Of a stretch of DNA of 8,572 nt, positions 1-6,296 are shown in pieces. The DNA is from an uncultured Balneolaceae bacterium. GTDB taxonomy: Bacteria; Bacteroidota; Rhodothermia; Balneolales; Balneolaceae. Every line of letters starts with the position of its first letter. Position 1 is the stretch's first letter. A program made the position numbers and the translations under genes. Location: NCBI GenBank assembly GCA_938003885.1, contig CALKWT010000066.1, positions 1-8,572 on the forward strand. The letters run 5' to 3'. Under the pieces are notes generated by a model that saw only the letters and a list, made by a program, of their open reading frames with translations, had not been told where the DNA came from and did not search any database.

Positions 1-149
1 GCCATTTCCATTGCCCTCTGAATTTCAGAGGTTGTGGCGATGAAAAATTTGTCGGGCAGGGCTTCACCGGTTGCAGGATTGAAAGCCTGTAGAAAATTGC
101 TGTTTTCTTTGGATCTGGTATTTCCCAGAAAGTTTGCACCTTCTATCAT
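1..149 (-). CDS. Aldehyde dehydrogenase, alpha-ketoglutarate semialdehyde (2,5-dioxovalerate) dehydrogenase type, N-terminal fragment
   Basis: Reading the minus strand from the ATG at 149-147 gives 49 complete codons before the window edge. The product begins MIEGANFLGNTRSKENSN and continues with AFNPATGEALP and a segment with ATTSEIQRAME. The pattern of a short G-N-x-x-S header, then 'NPATGE', then 'ATxxEIxxA' is the N-terminal signature of NAD(P)-dependent 2,5-dioxovalerate dehydrogenases. These oxidise alpha-ketoglutarate semialdehyde to 2-oxoglutarate in the cytoplasm at the end of hydroxyproline, glucarate and pentose-acid pathways. Catalytic Cys and Glu lie outside the window, so activity cannot be judged. 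No upstream in-frame start exists before a stop, so this start is secure. It follows the DapA-family gene by 27 bp and is probably co-transcribed with it. A related aldehyde dehydrogenase of different substrate is possible. Confidence 0.8.
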   Translation of the reverse strand, partial: MIEGANFLGNTRSKENSNFLQAFNPATGEALPDKFFIATTSEIQRAMEM

Positions 150-176
150 AGGCTGGTAAAGTTTTAAGATGATAAG

Positions 177-1115
177 TTATAGAACTGCTTTCTGTCTCTG
201 GTGTGATTCTAGAATTTCCAGGACGGTTTCGTGAGAATCCAATGCATTCTGTATGACCGACAGTACATGTTCTCTCTCTTCTCCGATGAGCGGGAGGCGG
301 GGTTTCCGTACATGCTCTGTACCGAGCCCTACCGCCTGTTCTGCAAGCTTGATATTCTGAACAAGCTTGGGAGTAATATCCAACTCCAGAAGCGGCATGA
401 ACCAGCGGTAGATCGTGAGCGCATCCTGAAGATTATTCTCCTTCACCATTTCATAAATGGCTACCGTTTCTCTTGGAAAGGCACATACCAGCCCTGCTAC
501 CCAGCCCGAAGCACCCAAAACCATCGCTTCCAGAGCCAGGGTATCTACTCCGCACAATATTTTAAAACGATCTCCGAATCTGTTAATCATACGGGTGATG
601 TTCATAATATCCCGGGTAGACTCTTTAACAGCCTCAATATTTTCATGAACTAAAAGCTCTTCAAACATATCCAGTGATACCTGAATCCCGTAATCCACAG
701 GATTGTTATAGATCATGATCGGCAGGGAGGTGGATTCTGCAATCTCTTTAAAATAGTGAACTGTTTCCCTGTCATCCGCTTTGTATCGCATCGGGGGAAG
801 CAGCATCAGTCCGGAGGCTCCCATCTCTTCAGCCTGGCTGGCCGACTCAATCGCTTCGGCTGTTGTCTGCTCGGCTACATTCATGATCACGGGGAGCTTG
901 TGATCAACGAAATCCAGAGTTTTAGCAACAAGATCGAGCTTCTCATCGTTTTTTAACGTACTCGCTTCACCGAGAGTGCCACCCAGGATAAAGCCATGAA
1001 CACCTGCCTGAACCTGGGCCTCAATATTTTTCTTATACGTGTCGAGGTCAAGAGAACCGTCTTCATTAAATTTTGTAGTTATGGCAGGGTAAACTCCATT
1101 CCAGTCAACTTTCAT
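177..1115 (-). CDS. DapA-family (dihydrodipicolinate synthase-like) lyase, likely 1-pyrroline-4-hydroxy-2-carboxylate deaminase
   Basis: The product is 312 residues, near the usual ~300 of the DapA/NAL class I aldolase superfamily. Visible family motifs are GGTLGEASTL (45-54), matching the GTTGE substrate-carboxylate loop; MIYNNP (134-139) with the conserved Tyr136; and AVKEST (162-167), whose Lys164 is the expected Schiff-base lysine. True DHDPS is only one member. The segment PPMRYKADDRETV (107-119) and the neighbouring semialdehyde dehydrogenase fit the branch that deaminates 1-pyrroline-4-hydroxy-2-carboxylate to alpha-ketoglutarate semialdehyde in trans-4-hydroxyproline degradation. The dehydrogenase downstream would then make 2-oxoglutarate. 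Keto-deoxy-sugar-acid dehydratases are homologous, use the same partner enzyme, and remain an alternative. The start is the ATG at 1115; there is no clear Shine-Dalgarno upstream. The gene is divergent from an AraC-family gene that probably regulates it. Family membership is sure; substrate is inferred. Confidence 0.88.
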   Translation of the reverse strand: MKVDWNGVYPAITTKFNEDGSLDLDTYKKNIEAQVQAGVHGFILGGTLGEASTLKNDEKLDLVAKTLDFVDHKLPVIMNVAEQTTAEAIESASQAEEMGASGLMLLPPMRYKADDRETVHYFKEIAESTSLPIMIYNNPVDYGIQVSLDMFEELLVHENIEAVKESTRDIMNITRMINRFGDRFKILCGVDTLALEAMVLGASGWVAGLVCAFPRETVAIYEMVKENNLQDALTIYRWFMPLLELDITPKLVQNIKLAEQAVGLGTEHVRKPRLPLIGEEREHVLSVIQNALDSHETVLEILESHQRQKAVL

Positions 1116-1557
1116 ATCGCATTTCGTTTAAGTGCCGTACAGGTCGTGTGTCTCAATGAACCAATATTCATGAGAAGGCACAGTTAGTAATTGATGTTTG
1201 GTGTAGTCACAGAGACAGCAGATCTGAGACCTCTCTCTACTGCTGCGTGGTGATGAATCCGGAGCTCAGAGAAGCGGCCTGATTCGATAACTTCGCTGTA
1301 GTAACAATCTCTATAGCGAGCCCATTTGCGAACCAATTTACATTCCGGTTGGTAATAAAGTGTGTACTTTTTTGATCAGTTCAACCATTCATTTATTCTC
1401 TTTATCGGCTTACAGATAGATCTGCACTATATAATAGCAACCCTTTTCTTATGTGAGAGTGGGGGAGATGAAAGAGGAAGGGCGGAGTGGGAAACCGGCA
1501 GGTTCTGTCATCCTGAAACGGAAATAAGCACGCCTGTCCCTCTTCCGTACCGGGTCT

Positions 1558-1606
1558 TCACTCAGAGAAGCCTGTCCGGCACATACTGGCTTCTTCCCTT
1601 TAGTGA
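1558..1606. other. Imperfect inverted repeat (possible hairpin)
   Basis: The 7-bp arms AGAAGCC (1566-1572) and GGCTTCT (1588-1594) enclose a 15-nt loop. Further out, TCACT (1558-1562) pairs with AGTGA (1602-1606) across an asymmetric internal loop. There is no T-tract after it. It could be a structured leader, part of a small RNA, or a chance fold; nothing identifies it. Confidence 0.3.
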
Positions 1607-1702
1607 GCAATTCTTGTTCAAAAGCAATACTATTTTAGGAAAGTGATACGAAGTTGTTTTGATTTTGATCGGTTTCTGCCATTTTACAGCAAAATAATGG
1701 AA

Positions 1703-1732
1703 GGTTTTGAGAAGTAGGCACTTCTCAAAACC
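1703..1732. promoter_or_regulatory. Perfect 13-bp inverted repeat upstream of the AraC-family gene
   Basis: The arms GGTTTTGAGAAGT (1703-1715) and ACTTCTCAAAACC (1720-1732) are exact reverse complements separated by the four bases AGGC. The right arm ends 38 bp before the regulator's start codon. A match of this length is very unlikely by chance over a few hundred bases. The position suits either an operator for a dimeric DNA-binding protein or, if transcribed, a hairpin in the leader that could stall or attenuate transcription. There is no run of T after the right arm (it continues CTCTGTTT), so a classical intrinsic terminator is not favoured. Symmetry is seen directly; the role is inferred. 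Confidence 0.65.
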
Positions 1733-1762
1733 CTCTGTTTACATTACAGTAACACAAAACAT

Positions 1763-1767
1763 GAGGA
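1763..1767 (+). promoter_or_regulatory. Probable ribosome binding site of the AraC-family gene
   Basis: GAGGA lies three bases before the ATG at 1771. The spacing is short, but it is the only purine-rich core available. An ATG at 1761 overlapping it hits a stop within six codons, and the frame of the regulator has a stop at 1762-1764, so 1771 is the only ATG start possible at this end. Confidence 0.45.
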
Positions 1768-1770
1768 ACA

Positions 1771-2667
1771 ATGAATGACAAATCGATATTTTTCAGACTC
1801 CCAAAAACAGGGAAAGAAGGGTTTTTAGTTGAAAACGACAGGATGCCGTTTTTCTATGATAAGCTTCATTATCATCCTGAGCTGCAACTCAAATATATTG
1901 TTGAAGGATCAGGGGATCTGTTCGTAGGCGATACCTTCATCCAATTTGAAGCCGGGGATCTCTTTCTGATCGGATCAAATCAGTCCCACGTCTTTAAAAG
2001 CGATTCCAGGTACTATGATCCTGCCTCCGGACTTAATTCACACTCCGTCTCAATTTTTTTCCACAGAGAGTCACTCGGGAAAGGCTTTTTTAATATCGAT
2101 GAAGTTTCTGAAATTCGAAAACTGATTGAGCGTTCCGGCCGGGGTTTGAAATTCAGTAAAAGTACCTCTGAAGAGATTGGAGAGAGGATGCTGGAAGTCA
2201 CCAAAACTCATGAATTCGAGAGGTTCATACGAATCTTGCAGATCTTTTACGATCTGGCGGTTTCGAAAGTTTATAAATACCTCGCGTCGATTAATACCTA
2301 TACACCGCTGACCGATCATGAGAGTGAGAAGATTAACGAAGTTATCAATTACATCCTTCAAAACTACAAGAAAGAGATTATGCTGGAGGATGTAGCCCGT
2401 ATTGCGAATTATAGTCAGGCTGCATTTTGTCATTTTTTCAAGCAGCACACGCGTAAAACATTCGTTCAGTTTCTGATAGAGGTACGGATATCCAAGGCGT
2501 GTAAGCTGCTCAGAAATACAGATATGAATGTCTCCCAGATCTGCTACGACTGCGGATTTAACAACGTGTCGAACTTTAACAGGCAGTTCAAGAAAAGTAC
2601 AGGCCTTTCTCCAACGGCATACATTAAAAAGTACAAGCACCGGTTAGAGATGGAAATGGAATACTGA
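1771..2667 (+). CDS. AraC/XylS-family transcriptional regulator with N-terminal cupin domain
   Basis: The product is 298 residues, typical of the family. Residues ~26-100 form a cupin-like ligand pocket, with LHYHPELQL (32-40) carrying the paired histidines H33 and H35, a Gly-rich strand at 45-62, and QSHVF (71-75) as the second histidine motif. Residues ~187-288 are the double helix-turn-helix DNA-binding domain: helix-turn-helix one at about 204-225 (LEDVARIANYSQAAF), and helix-turn-helix two at about 252-276, followed by the family signature CGFNNVSNFNRQFKK and the GLSPTAYI end (278-285). It presumably senses a small molecule in the cytoplasm and activates a neighbouring catabolic operon. 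Divergence from the DapA-family/dehydrogenase genes makes those the likely target; the secreted peptidase 195 bp downstream is a second candidate. Family sure, target inferred. Confidence 0.93.
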   Translation: MNDKSIFFRLPKTGKEGFLVENDRMPFFYDKLHYHPELQLKYIVEGSGDLFVGDTFIQFEAGDLFLIGSNQSHVFKSDSRYYDPASGLNSHSVSIFFHRESLGKGFFNIDEVSEIRKLIERSGRGLKFSKSTSEEIGERMLEVTKTHEFERFIRILQIFYDLAVSKVYKYLASINTYTPLTDHESEKINEVINYILQNYKKEIMLEDVARIANYSQAAFCHFFKQHTRKTFVQFLIEVRISKACKLLRNTDMNVSQICYDCGFNNVSNFNRQFKKSTGLSPTAYIKKYKHRLEMEMEY

Positions 2668-2862
2668 CCGCCCTGCAGGAGGCTTTCAGAAAAATGGTCA
2701 TGTTTTTAATAAAAATTCGGTTGCAGCGGGGGGCATTCCTGAATATCTAGAGAGTATTTCACATACAGGGGCTAGATCTAAGTGGGAGAGGTGCAGGGAA
2801 CTGCCGTTTTACCGATCCATGCCGATATCATTTATAAGTTAACTCAGAACATCAGATACTAC

Positions 2863-5148
2863 ATGCTTCGAACATCCCTTTTCATTCTTACTCTGCTACT
2901 TCCCGCATCCGTCTTGGGCCAGGGTACCCTGGAAGATTATCACCGCTCACAGGAGATCAAAGAGGCATTCCGGGGGGCTGTTCTCCACCAGATGATCGGC
3001 CAGCCCAGCTGGATTGGTGATTCAAACCAGTTCTGGTACCGGCGGAGTGTAAGCGGAGGGTCACACTTTATCCGGGTAAATGCAGACCAGGAGATTCAGG
3101 AGCTCGCTTTTGACCATGAACGTTTGGCGGGGGTTTTATCAGAAAAGTCCGGGGAAGAGTTTACCGGAGAAACTCTCCCATTCTATACATTTGAGTATAA
3201 AGAGGATTTTAGAGAGATCGAGTTTGCATTTGAGGGAGAAAACTATCTCTGTTCACTAATCAGTTATGAGTGTGAAAGCCGTGAGGACGACCGGGAGCGT
3301 CCGTCTCATCCGACCTGGGGAGTATGGGATCACGAACGGGAACCGGTAATCCTGAGCCACAGCCGTTCTTCAAGCCTGTCTCCCGATGAAACAAAAGAGG
3401 TGCTCATAGAGAATTACAATCTGTTGATCCGGGATGTGGAATCAGGGGCTATCCTCATGAAAAGCTCTGATGGATCGGAGGGGAATTACTACGATTTCCA
3501 CTCCATACAGTGGTCGCCCGATTCCAGGAATATTGCCGTGAAGAGAGTGGCACCCGGTTACGATCGGAAGATTCACTATGTGGAATCGTCGCCCGCAGAG
3601 CAGCGTCAGCCGCGGTATTTAAGCCGAACCTACATCAAACCGGGCGATCAGCTCGATGTAGAACAGCCCGTACTCTTCCGAATAGAAGAGGGGCAGCAGA
3701 TCCATGTCGATAGATCGCTTTTCCCGAATGCGTATTCGCAAACCGGTTTTCGGTGGCAGAAAGACAGCCGTGGATTTACGTTTGAGTACAACGAGCGGGG
3801 GCATCAGCGCTACCGCATCATTGAAGTGGATGCACAAACCGGGGAACCCCGCATTGTGGTGAATGAGGAGCCGGAAACCTTTTTTAGCTATGCCACCTCG
3901 CTCTTTCGGAGCTATAGCGAGGATGGTGATGAAATCGTCTGGATGTCGGAGCGCGATGGCTGGCGGCACCTCTATCTCTATGACGCCCGCAGCGGGTCGG
4001 TAAAGAATCAAATTACAAGAGGCGAATGGGTGGTGAGAAATGTAGACCATGTCGATTGGGATAACCGGCAGATCTGGTTCAGTGCGGGAGGGTATTATGA
4101 GGATCAGGACCCCTATTTTATCCATCATTTCCGGATCGACTTTGATGGGGGAAACCTAACTCCGCTGACCCATGAGAACGGCACGCACTCTGTCTCGTTC
4201 TCTCCTGAACGGGAGTATTATACAGACACCTGGTCGCGGGTGGATACCCCGCCGGTGACCGTATTAAAGCGAACCTCCGATCAGTCGGTGGTGTTGGTGC
4301 TGGAAAAGGCGGATCATTCCGAGCTGGTGAGAGCCGGATGGCAGGCGCCCGAGCCGTTCTCCGCAAAAGCCAGAGATGGGGAGACCGATATTTACGGCAT
4401 TATCATACGTCCGACCAATTTTGATCCCGGCCAGCGCTATCCGGTCATTGAGTATATCTACGCAGGTCCGCACGACCATTTTGTGCCCAAAAGCTTTATG
4501 GCATACAATCAGATGATGAGTCTTGCTGAAACAGGATTTATTGTGGTTCAGATTGACGGCATGGGAACTGCACAACGCTCCAAGGCATTTCATGATGTGG
4601 CGTGGAGAAACCTCGGGGATGCCGGATTTCCGGATCGGATCTTATGGCATCAAGCTGTTGCTGAAACCTACGATTGGTACGATAACAGCAAGGTAGGGAT
4701 TTACGGGAGATCGGCCGGCGGACAAAGCTCACTTGGAGGGCTCCTTTTTCACCCTGAACATTACCATGTGGCTGTATCTTCGGTGGGGTGTCACGACAAC
4801 CGGATGGATAAGATCTGGTGGAATGAACAGTGGATGGGGTGGCCGGTGGATGAGCACTACTCCGCGGCTTCCAATGTGGATCATGCCCATAAACTGCAGG
4901 GGAATGTGCTTTTGGTAGTAGGGGAGTTGGATACCAATGTGGATCCGGCATCGACCTATCAGGTTGCGGATGCCTTGATTAAAGCGGGAAAGGATTTCGA
5001 TTTTCTTACGATTCCGGGAGCCGATCACGCATCCATCGGTATCTACGAGGAACGTAAGCGAATGGATTACTTTATCCGGCATCTTCATGGCATCACCCCG
5101 CCAAGCTGGAATCAGATCACAAACGGAGAGGTGTTTCCGTTTGATTGA
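2863..5148 (+). CDS. Secreted S9-family serine peptidase (prolyl oligopeptidase / DPP IV-like)
   Basis: From the ATG at 2863 the product is 761 residues. It opens with a signal peptide (MLRTSLFILTLLLPASVLGQ), which is why this start is preferred over the GTG at 2782, which would put 27 non-signal residues in front. Residues ~80-495 look like the DPP IV-type beta-propeller (for example WSPDSRNIAVKR and MSERDGWRHLYLYD). Residues ~500-755 are the alpha/beta-hydrolase. Its likely catalytic set is Ser617 in GRSAGG (615-620), Asp690 in VGELDTNVDP, and His722 in PGADHAS; Tyr533 in YAGP matches the oxyanion tyrosine of DPP IV. The nucleophile elbow has Ala after Ser, where DPP IV has Tyr. I could not find the Glu-Glu pair that anchors the substrate N-terminus in DPP IV, so dipeptidyl specificity is unproven. 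Probably periplasmic. No Shine-Dalgarno is seen. It may release proline- or hydroxyproline-containing peptides for the adjacent catabolic genes. Confidence 0.93.
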   Translation: MLRTSLFILTLLLPASVLGQGTLEDYHRSQEIKEAFRGAVLHQMIGQPSWIGDSNQFWYRRSVSGGSHFIRVNADQEIQELAFDHERLAGVLSEKSGEEFTGETLPFYTFEYKEDFREIEFAFEGENYLCSLISYECESREDDRERPSHPTWGVWDHEREPVILSHSRSSSLSPDETKEVLIENYNLLIRDVESGAILMKSSDGSEGNYYDFHSIQWSPDSRNIAVKRVAPGYDRKIHYVESSPAEQRQPRYLSRTYIKPGDQLDVEQPVLFRIEEGQQIHVDRSLFPNAYSQTGFRWQKDSRGFTFEYNERGHQRYRIIEVDAQTGEPRIVVNEEPETFFSYATSLFRSYSEDGDEIVWMSERDGWRHLYLYDARSGSVKNQITRGEWVVRNVDHVDWDNRQIWFSAGGYYEDQDPYFIHHFRIDFDGGNLTPLTHENGTHSVSFSPEREYYTDTWSRVDTPPVTVLKRTSDQSVVLVLEKADHSELVRAGWQAPEPFSAKARDGETDIYGIIIRPTNFDPGQRYPVIEYIYAGPHDHFVPKSFMAYNQMMSLAETGFIVVQIDGMGTAQRSKAFHDVAWRNLGDAGFPDRILWHQAVAETYDWYDNSKVGIYGRSAGGQSSLGGLLFHPEHYHVAVSSVGCHDNRMDKIWWNEQWMGWPVDEHYSAASNVDHAHKLQGNVLLVVGELDTNVDPASTYQVADALIKAGKDFDFLTIPGADHASIGIYEERKRMDYFIRHLHGITPPSWNQITNGEVFPFD

Positions 5149-5212
5149 AAGCTTTCTGAAAACCTCTCCTGCTGCCCCGACACCAGACCGCTTGATGGAA
5201 GAGGTTGTATAA

Positions 5213-5413
5213 GCAGGTATTTTGCAGGAAAATCAAACCATTAGTACAGGACAGTCTCTTTTTTGCAGGGTAAAGTTTCCTGACAGGCTGGTGACCAACC
5301 ATGGACGTGAAATTACGCCAAGAAATGGAATGACAGCTCAAGCCGAAATTATTACGCAGGATATGCGGCTATTGGAAATAGTGGTAAATAATATTATAAA
5401 AGAGTTGAGGTAA
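5213..5413 (+). pseudogene. C-terminal remnant of an HlyD-family secretion adaptor
   Basis: An open frame from just after a stop at 5210-5212 to TAA at 5411-5413 encodes 66 residues. Its second half is characteristic of the C-terminus of HlyD/membrane-fusion proteins: VKFPDRLVTNHGREI, then NGMTAQAEIITQDMRLLE near the end. In the family this segment closes the beta-barrel next to the inner membrane and ends in the 'GM-x-A-x-AEI(I/V)T-x-x-RLLE' block. Full-length members are roughly 400 residues, so about five-sixths is missing, and the usual N-terminal membrane segment and coiled coil are absent. The only possible start is a TTG at 5222 with no ribosome site. Nothing HlyD-like can be read in the 64 bp before it. 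The natural partner, an ABC or RND exporter, is also missing. Best read as a 5'-deleted gene; a free-standing small protein is unlikely. Confidence 0.75.
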
Positions 5414-5441
5414 AAAGATACGTAACGATTAATGTTATGAA

Positions 5442-5998
5442 ATGAAAGTAGATTGTCTAATTGTAGGTGCGGGGTTTACAGGGAGCGTGCTGGCTGAACG
5501 CATTGCGTCTGTACTGGACAAGAAAGTATTAGTTGTTGAAAAGCGCAATCACATCGGGGGTAACGCTTATGATTATTATGATGAATTTGGTGTATTGGTT
5601 CACAAATATGGCCCGCATATTTTTCATACAAATAGTAAAAAGGTATGGCAATATTTATCGCACTTTACAAAGTGGCGACCATATTTTCATATAACTTTAG
5701 CAGTTGTGGAGGGAAATTATATACCTATACCATTTAATTTAAATACCTTACTGGCCAATTCAGCCCTTCTACGACAGTTGCATATGAGTTTCCCCAGAAA
5801 CATAAACCCGGAAAAACAGAACCATATTATCCGGTACCTCGTCAAGAAAATAGGATGATTTACAGTCGTTATAAAAAAGAAACTGATAAATTAAAGGGAA
5901 GAGTAATTTTTGCAGGTCGTTTGGCAGACTACAGCTATTATAATATGGATCAGGCTGTGGCTCGTGCTCTTTCTGTTTTTGAAAAAGAAATTATATGA
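5442..5998 (+). pseudogene. glf: glf, UDP-galactopyranose mutase, with internal deletion and frameshift
   Basis: Starting at ATG 5442, residues 1-103 are the Glf N-terminus: the FAD-binding VGAGFTGSVLAERIA (8-22), NHIGGNAYDYYD, HKYGPHIFHT (54-63) and PIPFNLNTL (95-103). After that the frame becomes meaningless and stops at 5858. One frame over, from 5738 to TGA at 5996-5998, the Glf C-terminus is readable: FKYLTGQ, TTVAYEFPQKH, EPYYPVPRQENRMIY, and GRLADYSYYNMDQAVARA. Together the parts make about 190 residues, against 360-390 for intact Glf, so the central substrate-binding region is lost and the two ends are out of frame. Intact Glf interconverts UDP-galactopyranose and UDP-galactofuranose for surface glycans. 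No working enzyme can be made from this copy. Base composition is A+T-rich compared with the flanking genes, suggesting acquired DNA. Confidence 0.9.
5738..5750 (+). other. Deletion junction in glf, probable 13-bp microhomology
   Basis: The 13 bases TTTAAATACCTTA read as the end of N-terminal Glf sequence (..NLNTL) in the first frame and as the start of C-terminal Glf sequence (FKYLT..) in the second. Both readings fit conserved Glf positions, so the two ancestral sites probably shared these bases and recombined or slipped across them, removing the intervening ~180-200 codons. This is inferred from protein conservation only. Confidence 0.55.
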
Positions 5999-6002
5999 AT
6001 AA

Positions 6003-6215
6003 GACTTATTGATAATTAAACATATAGATGTGCTAAAAAATGAATTCAAAAAAATATAGTCTTGGCTGCCGATAATATTCTCAATGCCTCTTTATGTAAC
6101 TACATATTCAATTATAAAGAATATAGGAAAGGATTACTCAGCTCACTTTTATGTACTGGTTGGTGGATTAGTCACTACTAAACCTACACAAGAAGACCTT
6201 TATTTTCTACTCTAA
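6003..6215 (+). other. Possible decayed fragment of a membrane protein, unidentified
   Basis: In one frame this A+T-rich stretch reads a short polar segment (KHIDVLKNEFKKI), an in-frame TAG at 6057-6059, then 51 codons with hydrophobic patches such as SWLPIIFSMPLYVTTY and FYVLVGGLV, before TAA at 6213-6215. The composition looks protein-like and would suit a piece of a membrane protein from a polysaccharide or export locus, in line with the glf and HlyD remnants before it. I do not recognise a family, there is no intact start, and a chance open stretch in A+T-rich DNA is a real alternative. The remaining bases up to 6296 show nothing I can name. Confidence 0.25.
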
Positions 6216-6296
6216 AGACACACTTTTTGGGGAAGTATCGCTCGATAATCAACTAGTGAACGCTCTAGCGGAATCCCGAATGTTGTACTGGAAACT

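Larger units (their letters stand above)
1116..1770. other. Long divergent intergenic region without a convincing gene
   Basis: These 655 bp separate the minus-strand catabolic genes from the plus-strand regulator and should hold both promoters. I could not place either promoter with confidence. A 94-codon open frame at 1362-1646 has no recognisable motif and no ribosome site, and looks accidental. The middle (about 1461-1590) is more G+C-rich than its flanks and contains an imperfect inverted repeat. TTTTGA occurs twice in tandem at 1657-1668, again at 1370-1375 and 1705-1710, and inverted at 1725-1730. It could be part of a regulator site but is short enough to arise by chance in A+T-rich DNA. 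Unusually long for a bacterial divergent promoter region, so it may also contain an unrecognised RNA or decayed sequence. Confidence 0.6.

Noticed and set aside
1362..1646. 94-codon plus-strand open frame in the divergent spacer
   Set aside because: No ribosome site, no domain, irregular composition; listed only as part of the spacer.
2071..2640. 189-codon minus-strand open frame opposite the AraC-family gene
   Set aside because: It lies wholly inside a confidently identified gene, shows no domain or ribosome site, and its composition follows from the codons of the opposite strand.
2782..2862. GTG start adding 27 residues to the S9 peptidase
   Set aside because: The extension is not signal-like and would bury the clear signal peptide that begins at the ATG at 2863.
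3619..4128. 169-codon minus-strand open frame inside the S9 peptidase
   Set aside because: The plus strand encodes the beta-propeller of a recognised enzyme; the antisense product has no motif.
5161..5206. Possible terminator after the S9 peptidase (AACCTCT pairing with AGAGGTT)
   Set aside because: Seven-base arms enclose a 32-base loop and no T-tract follows; too weak to call.
5442..5858. A short intact protein of 138 residues from the glf start
   Set aside because: Residues after ~103 do not match Glf, whereas the adjacent frame does; the stop at 5858 is a result of the deletion frameshift. A mere sequencing frameshift is also rejected, because about half of the protein is absent.
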